Shown here piece after piece: positions 10,056 through 19,614 of a stretch of 64,000 bases of DNA. Position 1 is the stretch's first letter; each line of letters opens with the position of its first letter. The stretch comes from Bryobacteraceae bacterium (GTDB lineage: Bacteria > Acidobacteriota > Terriglobia > Bryobacterales > Bryobacteraceae): the NCBI GenBank assembly GCA_041394945.1, contig JAWKHH010000003.1, positions 992,001 through 1,056,000 of the forward strand, written 5' to 3'. The notes under the pieces were generated by a model. The model was not told where the DNA came from and ran no database searches. It was given only the letters and a program-made list of their open reading frames with translations. The translations under genes were made by a program, and so were the position numbers.

Positions 10056-12134
10056 TTAGTGGCCGAGCGTTTCGGACTTGGAACCCGTGCGGCTCTCGAT
10101 GCCGTCGTCCATCACCAGGGCCAGGTAGCCCATGGCCAACCGCTGGGCGCCGAGGTCGCTGATGAAGGCGAACCCGTGGCCGTACTGGAAGGCGCACTGA
10201 GCAATGATGTAGCCCTGGAAGCCGGCCGTCGCGGTAACCGCGCCGCCCGAGGACAGCGACCAGACGAAGTGCTCGCCACCGGTGATCGACGGCGACGGGA
10301 AGCTGAGGCAGACATTCGCCCCGGCGACCACGCCGTAGAAGTTCACCGTGCAAGCGCCGGTCTGAATCGAGGTGCCGAAGGGATCCTTCGACGTGTTGGC
10401 GATCGCAACACCGGTGTCAAACCCAGCCTGATTGGACACGAACGGGAAGAGCAGGTTCGTGCGGCAGGAGTTGACGGTGAGGACGTTGCGGTTGGCAGCC
10501 GTATCCACGAAGCGCGGGAGGGCGGCCGTGGTGCTGGCCGTGGCCACCGTGCTGATCGGGGCGAGGTTGCCGTTGGCGGTCGCCGTGCCGAAGCTCGGCA
10601 GGTTGGCCGCGGTGTTCGCACGGTAGGCAATGATCACCGGGATTTCGACGCGCTCGATGGAAGTGGTGTCGGCGTTGATGATCTCATACACCGCCTGGCC
10701 CACGCCACCGACGACCGAAACCTGGTTGATGCCATCGTTGCCGCCGTAGTTGCTCGGGAGAGCGGTGCCGGAGACAACCGTATCGAGGTTGGCCGGGGTC
10801 GCACCCGCAGCAGCAGCGCTGAACGGACCGTCGCCATTCGGGTTGGTCTGAATGAGGCGAGCGGTACCGGTGCGGAACGTGCTCGTGTTGCTGCCGCCCT
10901 GGATGGTGTTCACCGGAACGGTGTTGCCGACCCAGATCTGCAGGCCATTCTGCACGTTGTTGAAGCGGACGATCAGGCGGGTGCCATGATCGGCGAGGCC
11001 GAGCGCGCCACCGGACTCACCCACGGCGAGCGTACCGTTCTGGAAGGTGGTGGGCCACCATGCCGTGCCGGCGTTCTTGTAGAAGCCAGTTTCGGTCTGG
11101 AACGGGAAGCCGAGGGTATCCTGCGGTTCGGACGGGTTCGGGGCGATGTCGCCGGTGGTCAGAGGAGAGGGCTCCTTCTGGCTGCGGCGGCGAAGCACCG
11201 ACGGGAACAGTTCCTGGTAGCGCAGACGGAAGGCGCGGCCGTCGCAACGGCTGCCCTTATCGTGCAGCGACCTGGTGCTGTCGGCGGCGAACTCGACGTT
11301 GGCCGATTCGCACTGCAGACAGGTCGCGGCGTCAACCACCGAGAAGTCCAGGGAGTTCTGGGCGATGGCGACGGTCGGCGACGGGTTGGTGATCGGGAGA
11401 GCGATCGGGTTGATAACGCCCGACGCGCTCGTGGAGATCACGAGGCGGACATCAGCCTGGCTGCCGGCCGGAACACCGAGCTGGCTCGCGTTCACCCGGA
11501 TGTTGGTCATACGGAGGATGCGGGTGGTCAGCGTGCCCGGAGCGTCGAACGGAATACCTTGCCAGATCAGCGACGAGTTGTTCGCGCGGCGCGCCTGGAA
11601 GGCGTTCGGGCGATAGGTCGCAAAGCTGGTGGCGCCGACGGGAATGAACGGCGAGGTCTCACGCGGGTCATAGGTGCCGATACCGTTGCCGGTGGGCGAA
11701 CCTACGTGAGCGCCGCAGACGCCCGAAATGATCGGCTGGCCGATGGCCTGAGGCAGCGGCGGAACCGAATACGGCGCGGTGCTGACGTTGCCGCAGGGGT
11801 GCTGCAGGCCGGGGGCCGGCTCGTCGACGAACAACATGGCTTCGGTGAAGTCATTGTTGCCGCTCGCGAGCAGGCGGCTGGTAACGTTGACCGACGGCTG
11901 CGTGAAGATCTGAATGTTCACCTGACGGAGAACTTCGGTCGGCCCATTGGGGGTACCGCCGTTACAAATGATCAACACGTCACCGACGAGTTCCGCCACA
12001 CCTTCCGCGCGGATCGACGGCGTTCCGGCCGCCTGCGCGGTACAGCTTAGCGGAGTGATGACCTGGCCGAATGCCGAACCCGCTCCGAGAGCGAGAACCG
12101 CAAGCGCCAGAAACGACTTGCGAAAATCAAGCAT
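10056..12134 (-). CDS. Large secreted protein of unknown function
   Basis: A 692-residue exported protein. The start ATG at 12132-12134 is chosen because AAGGAGAAGGAA precedes it; an ATG 18 bases upstream would have no such site. Signal peptide MLDFRKSFLALAVLALGAGS then AFGQ. The mature protein is rich in Asn, Thr, Ser and Gly and beta-strand patterned, with several cysteines (CTAQAAG, ICNGG, CLQCES, NSCRTNL, GACTV). The C-terminal 200 residues include LLFPFVSNQAGFDTGVAIANTS, GEHFVWSLSSGG and FAFISDLGAQRLAMGYLALV, a pattern I associate with large acidobacterial secreted proteins of unknown role. No catalytic motif or anchor seen. A near-consensus promoter lies about 280 bases upstream, implying a long leader. 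Confidence 0.85.
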   Translation of the reverse strand: MLDFRKSFLALAVLALGAGSAFGQVITPLSCTAQAAGTPSIRAEGVAELVGDVLIICNGGTPNGPTEVLRQVNIQIFTQPSVNVTSRLLASGNNDFTEAMLFVDEPAPGLQHPCGNVSTAPYSVPPLPQAIGQPIISGVCGAHVGSPTGNGIGTYDPRETSPFIPVGATSFATYRPNAFQARRANNSSLIWQGIPFDAPGTLTTRILRMTNIRVNASQLGVPAGSQADVRLVISTSASGVINPIALPITNPSPTVAIAQNSLDFSVVDAATCLQCESANVEFAADSTRSLHDKGSRCDGRAFRLRYQELFPSVLRRRSQKEPSPLTTGDIAPNPSEPQDTLGFPFQTETGFYKNAGTAWWPTTFQNGTLAVGESGGALGLADHGTRLIVRFNNVQNGLQIWVGNTVPVNTIQGGSNTSTFRTGTARLIQTNPNGDGPFSAAAAGATPANLDTVVSGTALPSNYGGNDGINQVSVVGGVGQAVYEIINADTTSIERVEIPVIIAYRANTAANLPSFGTATANGNLAPISTVATASTTAALPRFVDTAANRNVLTVNSCRTNLLFPFVSNQAGFDTGVAIANTSKDPFGTSIQTGACTVNFYGVVAGANVCLSFPSPSITGGEHFVWSLSSGGAVTATAGFQGYIIAQCAFQYGHGFAFISDLGAQRLAMGYLALVMDDGIESRTGSKSETLGH

Positions 12135-12588
12135 TTCCTTCTCCTTGTGCAATCTGAGAATTTGAATTGTGGGAAGTCTCTATCAACCTGAGCCTCAAAA
12201 TCCCGCTCGAACAGAAGGTTTTGAAGACTCGGATGCAAACTGGGAGAAGGATTCAGTACCGGTGAGCACTCGGTCCGTTCCCTGGCTTGCTGTCCGACTA
12301 CGTTTCGCACCTGCTTGAGTCAACTCTGTTTTTATGTTCTTGTTCTTATCGTTTTGTGCTCTCGGGCTTCATGGGTAATGAATGCCAGTTCTAAAACTTC
12401 GGACGCAGTCAAACTATTTGTAGCACTCCAGGTCTACTCTGTCAAGCATCATCTTCCGCGATGTCAAGCAGTTAGCCCCTGCGGCACCCATTGGCCACGG
12501 TCTTGGTGCGCAGAGCGACACCAAAAAGGCATTGAACCATGCGTACGGGGCTTTGTCAACAGTTTCGGCATCGAAAGTACTATTTTTC
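12135..12588. other. Intergenic region with leftward promoter and lower-GC patch
   Basis: About 450 bases between two leftward secreted-protein genes. Positions 12320-12430 are clearly lower in GC than the surroundings. It holds the candidate promoter at 12417-12445 and a repeated TGTCAAGCA. Short open frames here on either strand have poor codon use and no ribosome-binding sites, so I see no gene. No tRNA-like or terminator-like fold was recognised. Confidence 0.5.
12417..12445 (-). promoter_or_regulatory. Sigma-70-type promoter candidate for the 10056-12134 gene
   Basis: On the minus strand a consensus -35, TTGACA (12440-12445), is followed after exactly 17 bases by TACAAA (12417-12422) as a -10. 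Transcription would start near 12410, giving a leader of about 275 bases. The -35 is part of a TGTCAAGCA word (plus strand 12440-12448) that recurs at 12462-12470, 22 bp away, which could mark a regulator site. Confidence 0.5.
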
Positions 12589-15500
12589 TCATTGGATCGC
12601 CACGAGCACCGCGTTCGACTGCGCTTGTCCTTGCTCGAGAACCATCCTAACCGCCAAGCCTGGCGGCAGGTCTTCCGGCACAATTAGATTAATTTGGTTC
12701 AACCCCGGGAAGCCTGGAGCAGCGCCCGCGAAGGTAGTCGAAACCCTTCGGCCGCCGAGATTGACGACTACCGGCTCGGCAACCACCTGGAGATTGCCCT
12801 GGGGGCGCAGTGAGCCCAAGCCAGTCGCATAGACCACGAGCGCCTGGCCGCGTAGCGCCGGATTCCCAACACTATTAATGGAGCCAGTCTGGTTCAGGAT
12901 GGCCCCCCGTCCGGCCCCGAGTTCGAAAATCCCGGGCGCCGTCGCACTGATCATGATGTCCGCCGTTCTCTCCCCGTATGGGGAACGAATCGTGAGGCGG
13001 TGTTGCCCCGGCGGCGCGTCGGCCGGAAGAACCAGGTTCAGTTGGAACGCCGTCGCCGAGAAGACCGTGGCCGCAGAGCCGTCGAGAAATGCCTCAGCCC
13101 CTGCCCCGGCCGCCGAAAGGCCGCTACCGAAAATCGTCGCGAGCGATCCGGGAGCCAGTGCCGGGGCGAAGCTAGCCGAGTTCACGGCGGTCGACGCCTG
13201 AAAGTCCAGGGTCAACGGCGAGACGGTCCAGTTGGAGGCTGGCCGTGTGAGCCGGAAGGCGGCTGGGGGCCGGGCCCGGGATTCGAAGCGGCCGGCGACG
13301 GTGCCAAGATCGGATACCAGGAACTGCGATTCGGAGGCGAAGTCGAGCTGGTAGGCGGGCTGTTGTCCGTCGCAATAAGAGAATCGAACCCGCTGCGAGA
13401 CGCTGGCGGTTGGGCCGGCAGCGCTGAGCGCGATATCGGGCCAAGCGGCGGTGAATCCGCACGGGCCGGACGGCGCCGACACGGCTGCGGGGTTGGCCGC
13501 CTCCGAAGCGGCCGGCTCAGTGGACGAGACCAGAAAGCCGAGCGCCGAAGGCGCGCCGCCGGCCAGGCGGATCGCTCCGGCGAGCGTAGCTTGAAGCGGA
13601 CGGCCATTGAGACTGAGTCCGGAGAGATAATCGGCAAGCACGGACCGGCTCAGGGCGGGATTGGGATCGTGGACGACAATGCCGCCGTCGGCGGCCACTC
13701 CGATCGCAACCAGGAAATGGGAACCAGCGAGCGTCTCACCGGAGCGCATTTCGAGGGCAAGGAGCACCGGCACGTCCTGCGCGAGCGCATCGCGGACAGC
13801 TTCCGCGGAGGGATTCACGGGAACAAGATCCAGCGCGCCGTTGACGAACGAGGCCAGCCGCCATGGGTTCAGATTGACCTCCGCCGCGCCGGGCGGAGCG
13901 AAAAAGCCGTCGCAAACCTGCGCGCCTTCGCTGTCGAACAGGCACAGGTCCTTCAGAAACGTGTTGAGCAGCAGCGGGTCGGCCGGGCCGTTTGGCATTC
14001 CGAGCAGGCCGCGATCCTGGAGATACCGCACCATCGATGCCGTTGCGACCAGGAGCGCCCCCCGCTGCGCGATGGTGGCGGTTTCGTTGCCGAGCTTGGC
14101 GTCCCCGGTAGTGCCGGCCTGGGTGAAACGCGGATAGTCGAGCAGTGTCTTGGCCTGCGCGCGGGCGCTGAAAGTGACCACCTGGCGGCCGGCTTCCGCG
14201 GTGGCAAGGGCGGGCAGTTCGGCGAGCGGAAGCCGGAGGTAGGCTTGCGCCTCGCCGCGTTCGTCGGTCACGGTCTGCGCCTGCTCGATTTGCGCCCCGG
14301 GCGAGGGATTGAATCGGACCGCCACGCCAGCTAACGGCACTCCGTTTTCGTCCTTCACCGCGATTCGGAAGGGCTGCGCCAGACGCGCGCCGGGAAGCCC
14401 CGTCTGCAGGTCGCCGCGGATCTTCGTCACCTGGGCGAGAGTCTCCGAAGTCGCCGTCACGATGTAGGAGCCGGCCGCGATGGCCGTGCCTTCGACATGC
14501 GCTGCCCGCAACTGCACCACGCCCGATGGCGTGTTGGCGGGAACATAGATCTCCCATGCGAACGCACCGGTTTCCGTGGAGACGACGAAGTCCGGTTGGG
14601 CGCCGGCTTTGATTCGAAGCGTGGCGCCGGCGGGAAAGCCGCCGGCGGCGATGCGGACGCGGGCGCCTGCCGAGACGGAGCCCGGGGTGGCGGAGATCCG
14701 CGGCCGGCGGTCGGCCTCGCGGGCCTCGGCGGCCGATGCCCCGGGCGCGTATTCGATCACGGCGCCTTCGAATTCCTGGCGGCGCAATCCGCTGATCGAG
14801 AACTCCTCGCCGGCCGGAAGCCCGTACTTACCGCCCGGGCCGCCGGCTGAATCGTAGGCGGCGAGGATCAGGCCCGAGACGAGGAACGCCTTGCCGTTGT
14901 TGGAGCCGGTCCGGTGGGCGACGATGGAGCCGCCGGTGAAACGTTGGACGTCGCCGAGCGTGGCCTGGAAGCTGAGCACTTCGCGGGCGGCGGCGGTGGG
15001 GAGCCCGGCCGGTCCGGTCTCATAGTTCTGGGCGGCCCAGCGCGTGAGGACGCCACCGGAGACTAACTGCGCGGGATCGCCGCCGAGCGCGCCGTTTTCA
15101 AATATCTGACGGCCTTGCGCAGTAGGGTCGCTGATCGGGTAGCCAAGCGAACCGGCCGGTCCGCCGAGCTCGATGTAGCGCGCGAGCAGCGGACCGGTGA
15201 CGACGAAGGCGCGCGCCTGCGAATCGGGCTTCGCAAGCAGGTAGCGGACGTTCGGATCGGACGCCGAGGTGGTTTCTTGGACGAGTCCGTTGCCGACACG
15301 ACGGACGGGAGCCGGGGCAGGCGCCTGGACGTTGAGCCGGTTGCGCGTCACGGCGTCGAGAAACGCCTGTTCCGCCTGTGCGTTGGGCGAGCCCTCGCCG
15401 ATCTGACAGCAAGGCGCGTTCACGAAATAGGTGATGCCACGGCTGGTCTTGCCCTCGCTGATCGCAGTGATCGTGGCGGCGCCGCCGCCGACGGCGCGGA

Positions 15501-16518
15501 TCGTGGCCGTCGCGCCGGCAGGTTGAATGGCAAGCACGCGGGCGTTGGAAGTGGACCACGTAATGACGCGGCCGTCGAGCGAGGCTCCGGTGGCGGCGAA
15601 CGTCTGCGCCTCGAGGCGGAACGTGTCGCCGAGGTTGACCCGCTGCACGACGTCGGAACTCCGGATGGTCACCGAGGCCACCGGGAGGCGCAGCACCGGC
15701 GCGCCACCGGGCTCGTACTCGATGACGCCGCCCTCGAACACCTGGCGGCGCTTGCCGTCGGGCTGGCGGCTTTCGTCGGCGGTGGGCAGCCCGAGAAACC
15801 CCTTCTCGCCGGAACTGGAGTTGTAGAGATCGAGAATCGGCTGCTGGACGGCGACGATCCGGCCTTCGAGCGTGCCGGAGGTGATGTTGAACACGATCCC
15901 GGCGGCGAATCGCTGCAACGTCGCGGTGACCGAGGTGCCCGCCCCCGACGTCACGGTCTCTTCGGCGGCCGTGGCCGGCCCAAGTCCGCCGATGCCGCCC
16001 GTGGACCGCCACTTGGTGAAGAACGGGTCCTTCGCGCTGACGGCGGCGCCGTCGAGCGTCGATTGGGCGTAAGCGAAGATGGCGTAATTCGCGCTGAAGA
16101 TCTGGAACGTACAGGCGCGTCCGCCGAATACGGGGCAGTTGTTCGTGTCGGTGGTCGGGTAGCCGGCGGTGTTGGGCCCTATGCTCGTGTACGCCGAATA
16201 GACGCGGGGAAAGACCTGGAGCACCGAGTTGGAGCCTTCGGTGACGGTGTCGGAGGTGGAGCCGCGCACCAGTGCGTACTTGTTGGTCTCGTTCCCGGCG
16301 GCGTCGGCGAACTCCTGGACCAGCCCCGAGGAGCCGAGCCGGCGCACGTTGCCGAGCGGCGGCAGAGACACCAGGGTCTGGAACCCGTTGCGGAAGTACG
16401 CACGGACGAATTCCTGCCGGATGAGTTCGCTCACCGGACCGGTACCGACATCAACGGCCTGCGGCCAGACCGAAAAGGACAGGGCGAGCCCCACCACCAC
16501 TGTGCGGACGGATCTCAT
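12589..16518 (-). CDS. Giant secreted LGFP-repeat protein with C39-like and Solibacter C-terminal domains
   Basis: A 1309-residue exported protein; signal peptide MRSVRTVVVGLALSFSVWPQ. Residues about 40-280 and 380-620 contain LGFP-type units (YIELGGPAGSLGYPISD; F-E-G-x-V-I-E-Y), a repeat known from cell-wall-associated proteins. Between them is an Ig-like Big_2-type domain (TWSTSNARVLAIQPAG). Further Ig-like units follow (VTDERGEAQAYL). Residues about 788-990 resemble a C39-like cysteine-peptidase fold: TIAQRGALLVATASM in the position of the nucleophile helix, then SHFLVAIGV and GGIVVHDPN. The expected Cys after the first Gly is Ala, so it is probably not catalytic. Residues 1101-1309 match TIGR03437. 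Probably a surface protein binding wall or polymer; function unproven. Confidence 0.88.
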   Translation of the reverse strand: MRSVRTVVVGLALSFSVWPQAVDVGTGPVSELIRQEFVRAYFRNGFQTLVSLPPLGNVRRLGSSGLVQEFADAAGNETNKYALVRGSTSDTVTEGSNSVLQVFPRVYSAYTSIGPNTAGYPTTDTNNCPVFGGRACTFQIFSANYAIFAYAQSTLDGAAVSAKDPFFTKWRSTGGIGGLGPATAAEETVTSGAGTSVTATLQRFAAGIVFNITSGTLEGRIVAVQQPILDLYNSSSGEKGFLGLPTADESRQPDGKRRQVFEGGVIEYEPGGAPVLRLPVASVTIRSSDVVQRVNLGDTFRLEAQTFAATGASLDGRVITWSTSNARVLAIQPAGATATIRAVGGGAATITAISEGKTSRGITYFVNAPCCQIGEGSPNAQAEQAFLDAVTRNRLNVQAPAPAPVRRVGNGLVQETTSASDPNVRYLLAKPDSQARAFVVTGPLLARYIELGGPAGSLGYPISDPTAQGRQIFENGALGGDPAQLVSGGVLTRWAAQNYETGPAGLPTAAAREVLSFQATLGDVQRFTGGSIVAHRTGSNNGKAFLVSGLILAAYDSAGGPGGKYGLPAGEEFSISGLRRQEFEGAVIEYAPGASAAEAREADRRPRISATPGSVSAGARVRIAAGGFPAGATLRIKAGAQPDFVVSTETGAFAWEIYVPANTPSGVVQLRAAHVEGTAIAAGSYIVTATSETLAQVTKIRGDLQTGLPGARLAQPFRIAVKDENGVPLAGVAVRFNPSPGAQIEQAQTVTDERGEAQAYLRLPLAELPALATAEAGRQVVTFSARAQAKTLLDYPRFTQAGTTGDAKLGNETATIAQRGALLVATASMVRYLQDRGLLGMPNGPADPLLLNTFLKDLCLFDSEGAQVCDGFFAPPGAAEVNLNPWRLASFVNGALDLVPVNPSAEAVRDALAQDVPVLLALEMRSGETLAGSHFLVAIGVAADGGIVVHDPNPALSRSVLADYLSGLSLNGRPLQATLAGAIRLAGGAPSALGFLVSSTEPAASEAANPAAVSAPSGPCGFTAAWPDIALSAAGPTASVSQRVRFSYCDGQQPAYQLDFASESQFLVSDLGTVAGRFESRARPPAAFRLTRPASNWTVSPLTLDFQASTAVNSASFAPALAPGSLATIFGSGLSAAGAGAEAFLDGSAATVFSATAFQLNLVLPADAPPGQHRLTIRSPYGERTADIMISATAPGIFELGAGRGAILNQTGSINSVGNPALRGQALVVYATGLGSLRPQGNLQVVAEPVVVNLGGRRVSTTFAGAAPGFPGLNQINLIVPEDLPPGLAVRMVLEQGQAQSNAVLVAIQ

Positions 16519-16574
16519 GCTAGTCGAAGGACTATCTTAGTGAACCCACGGGCGCTTCGGCGAGTTGCGCGCGA

Positions 16575-18074
16575 TCAGGCGCCATAAGTGAGTCCGGCGC
16601 CCGGGCCCACCGGGATACCAAGCGCTATCCAGGCGGCGAACAGAACCGTCCATGCGGCGAGGAAGACGAGCGTGTAAGGGAGCATGGTGGCCACCACGGT
16701 GCCGATCCCGGCGTCCGGTTTGTACTTCTGGGCGAACGCGATGATCAGCGCGAAGTAGGACATCATCGGGGTGACAATGTTCGTGGTGGAGTCGCCGATG
16801 CGGTAGGCGGTTTGGGTTAGTTCCGGCGAGTAGCCGAGCAGCATCAGCATCGGGATGAACACCGGGGCAAGGATCGCCCATTTCGCCGAAGCCGAGCCCA
16901 TGAACAGGTTGAGGAACGCCGAGGCGGCGATGAAGGCGAGCAGCAGGGGCAGCCCGGTGAGTCCGATCGATTTGAGGAAACCGGCTCCGTGGATGGCGAG
17001 GATCACCCCGAGGTTGGTCCAGCCGAAGAACGCCACGAACTGCGCAGCGAAGAAGACGAGCACGATGTAGACGCCGAGCGTGGAGACGGTTTTGCCCATG
17101 GCGTTCATCACGTCAGCGTCGCTGCGGATGGCGCCGGCGGCGATTCCGTATGCGAGGCCGGGAATGAGGAAGGCGAGGAAGATCACCGCCACGATCCCGT
17201 GCAGAAAGGGCGAGTTGAGCAGGCCGCCCGTGGCGGGATCGCGGAGGACGGCGCCCTCTGGGATCACGGCGACGCACATCACGGCGGCGAAAGCGACGGC
17301 GGCAGATCCGGCGGCTTTGAGCCCGAGCTTCTCGCGCCAGGCAAGCGGCGCCATCGGCAGCGATTCCGGCGCACCGTCCCCGTTGTAGGCGCCGAGGCGC
17401 GGCTCGACGATCCGTTCGGTGACGAAGTAGCCGGCGATGGTGATCAGGAAGGTCGAAGCGGTCATGAAGTAATAGTTGGCGGCGGGATTCACCGTGTAGC
17501 CCGGCTCGATGAGACGGGCGGCTTCGGTGGAGAGGCCGGCAAGCAGCGGGTCCACGGTGCCGAGGACGAGGTTGGCGCTGTAGCCTCCCGAGACCCCGGC
17601 GAAGGCGGCGGCGAGCCCGGCCAGCGGATGGCGTCCGGCGGCCAGGAACACAACCGCGGCCAGCGGCACCAGGATCACGTAACCTGCCTCGGATGCGGCG
17701 TTGGAGAGCACGCCGGCGAAGACGATCACGAATGTGAGAATCCTCGGCGGCGCGCTCAGCACCAGCGCGCGGAGCAGTGCGCCGAGCAGCCCGGACCCCT
17801 CGGCCACGGCGACACCCAGCATCGCAACGAGCACGGTTCCGAGAGGAACGAACCCGGTGAAGTTGGTGACGAGGCTGGTGACGATGCGCCGGATTCCGTC
17901 GCCGTTGAGCAGATTCACGGCGCCGATCGTTTTTCCAGTGGAAGGATGGACGGCGGAGGCGCCGGCGGCAAGCCACGAGACCATGAGCACGATTCCGGCG
18001 AGCATCGCGAACAGAGTAGCTGGGTGCGGCAGGCGGTTGCCGGTCCGCTCGACGAAATCGAGGAAGCGATACAT
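16575..18074 (-). CDS. AbgT-family transporter
   Basis: A 499-residue inner-membrane protein with about 11-13 hydrophobic segments and the family signatures HPATLFAMLAGIVL near the N-terminus, SNAASEAGYVILVPLAA (about 128-144), GVSGGYSANLVLGTVDPLLAG and WAILAPVFIPMLMLLGYSPE. AbgT proteins transport p-aminobenzoyl-glutamate in E. coli, and relatives export sulfonamides; substrate here is unknown. The TAYRIGDSTTNIVTPMMSYF motif near the C-terminus is typical. It lies 52 bases after the GntP-type permease gene in the same direction, so the two are probably co-transcribed. Length is normal for the family. Confidence 0.92.
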   Translation of the reverse strand: MYRFLDFVERTGNRLPHPATLFAMLAGIVLMVSWLAAGASAVHPSTGKTIGAVNLLNGDGIRRIVTSLVTNFTGFVPLGTVLVAMLGVAVAEGSGLLGALLRALVLSAPPRILTFVIVFAGVLSNAASEAGYVILVPLAAVVFLAAGRHPLAGLAAAFAGVSGGYSANLVLGTVDPLLAGLSTEAARLIEPGYTVNPAANYYFMTASTFLITIAGYFVTERIVEPRLGAYNGDGAPESLPMAPLAWREKLGLKAAGSAAVAFAAVMCVAVIPEGAVLRDPATGGLLNSPFLHGIVAVIFLAFLIPGLAYGIAAGAIRSDADVMNAMGKTVSTLGVYIVLVFFAAQFVAFFGWTNLGVILAIHGAGFLKSIGLTGLPLLLAFIAASAFLNLFMGSASAKWAILAPVFIPMLMLLGYSPELTQTAYRIGDSTTNIVTPMMSYFALIIAFAQKYKPDAGIGTVVATMLPYTLVFLAAWTVLFAAWIALGIPVGPGAGLTYGA

Positions 18075-18126
18075 TTCGACGAGGCTAGCAGAGATGAGCG
18101 CCCCGGCGAGGACCCGCGGGATCGCT

Positions 18127-19482
18127 TCAGCGAAGCGGCAGCAGGATCGCCGCCACCTGAGTGGCGAGGTATCCGGTGACCCCGAGGACCGCCAGCAGCG
18201 GAGTCCACGTCTTGAGGGCTTCCTGCTCGGTGAGGCCGGCCATCTGCTTGTAGACCCAGAACCCGGAGTCGTTCATCCAGGAACCCACCAGCGCGCCGCT
18301 GCCGATGGCGGTGGCGATGTAGACGGTGTGAAACGGAGGCGGAGTGGACACGGCGAGCGGGGCCAGGATCGACGAGACCGTGATCATCGCCACCGTACTC
18401 GAGCCCTGCGCCACCTTGATCAACGCGCCCAGCCCGAAGCCGAGCAGCAGCATCGGGATCGAGTATTGGCGCGCCATTTCGCCGAGCGTCCGGCCTACTC
18501 CGGCTTCGACGAGCATACCGCCGAAAGCGCCCCCAGCGGCCGTGATGAGAATGATCAACCCGCCGCTCGCGAAGGCTTCTTCCATCGGCTTGGCGAGTTC
18601 GCCGAGGGAAAGCCGGCGCTGGCGCGCGAGCAGATGAACGGCGACGGCGGTGGAGACGAGAAGGGCCAGGTTCGGGTCGCCGACGAATGCCATCGTTTTG
18701 GCGAATTCACTGGTCTTGTCTATGGCCGCCGCGGCGGTGTTGGCGGTGATCATCAGCACCGGGAGCAGGATCGGCAGCATGGAGCGCCAGAAGCCCGGAA
18801 GTTTCGCCTCCTCGACCCGCGCCAGTTCCTCGAGTTCCTCGAGCGTGGTTCCGCCGACGGCGCGCAGCGGCACCTCCATCGACGCGTCGCGGCTGCGCGC
18901 GAACGCCCATCCGGCGAGCGACATCGGGATGCCGACGATCGCCCCCGCGAGGATCATCACGCCGAGATCCAGGTTGAGCGTCGCCGCCATGGCAAGGGGA
19001 CCGGGCGTGGGCGGCACCAGGCTGTGCGTCACCGCGCCGCCGGCGCAGATCGCCATCACGAAAAGCAGGTAGTTCTTCCCCGTGCGGACGCGCATCGCCC
19101 GGGCGAGCGGCACCAGCAGGTAGAACACCGTGTCGAAGAAAACCGGCACCGAGAGCACGTAGCCGCTCGCGAGCAGCGACAGCGAGGCGCGGGATTCGCC
19201 GATGGCGCGGACGAAGACGCGGACGATCTTGTCGGCGGCGCCGCTCTCCATCAGGCACTGCCCGATCAGCGCCGCGAGAGCGATGACAATCCCGATCTTG
19301 CCGCACACGATGCCGAAGGTCTCGGCGACCTTGGGCATCACGGCCGGAAGCGGGACGTTCGGGCTCAACACGCCCACCGTGATGGCGGCGGCGATCAGCG
19401 CCACGAAGGCGTTGATCTTGAGGCGGATGATCAGGACGAAGACCACCGCGATTGCGATCGCTAGGACGAGCAGGGGGTGCAT
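18127..19482 (-). CDS. GntP-family gluconate-type proton symporter
   Basis: A 451-residue membrane protein with about 12 hydrophobic segments and GntP-family features: IIRLKINAFVALIAAAITVG near the start, SGYVLSVPVFFDTVFYLLVPLA (about 106-127), GGAVTHSLVPPTPGPLAMA and AQGSSTVAMITVSSIL. The family imports gluconate and related sugar acids with protons. It is first in a probable two-gene leftward operon with the AbgT-type gene and is divergent from the aldolase-esterase-GH15 operon (132 bases between starts). Uptake of a sugar acid and its cleavage by the aldolase would fit, but the aldolase appears exported, so this link is only an inference. Confidence 0.92.
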   Translation of the reverse strand: MHPLLVLAIAIAVVFVLIIRLKINAFVALIAAAITVGVLSPNVPLPAVMPKVAETFGIVCGKIGIVIALAALIGQCLMESGAADKIVRVFVRAIGESRASLSLLASGYVLSVPVFFDTVFYLLVPLARAMRVRTGKNYLLFVMAICAGGAVTHSLVPPTPGPLAMAATLNLDLGVMILAGAIVGIPMSLAGWAFARSRDASMEVPLRAVGGTTLEELEELARVEEAKLPGFWRSMLPILLPVLMITANTAAAAIDKTSEFAKTMAFVGDPNLALLVSTAVAVHLLARQRRLSLGELAKPMEEAFASGGLIILITAAGGAFGGMLVEAGVGRTLGEMARQYSIPMLLLGFGLGALIKVAQGSSTVAMITVSSILAPLAVSTPPPFHTVYIATAIGSGALVGSWMNDSGFWVYKQMAGLTEQEALKTWTPLLAVLGVTGYLATQVAAILLPLR

Positions 19483-19614
19483 GATGAAACTGCCATCTTA
19501 CGTCAACCGCCACGGGCGCAGCCGGGTTCGCTTGTTCGAAGCGAGTTTCGGCAACCGCTTGCGCGGGGGATCGTGATAAGCTACGACATCGATACTTCTC
19601 TCTGGGAGCAACGC

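Noticed and set aside
10059..12050. A 663-codon open frame on the plus strand
   Set aside because: Antisense to the secreted protein at 10056-12134, which has a ribosome-binding site, signal peptide and terminator.
12315..12650. Short open frames in the intergenic region on both strands
   Set aside because: No ribosome-binding site, mixed codon use and overlap with the promoter elements; no recognisable product.
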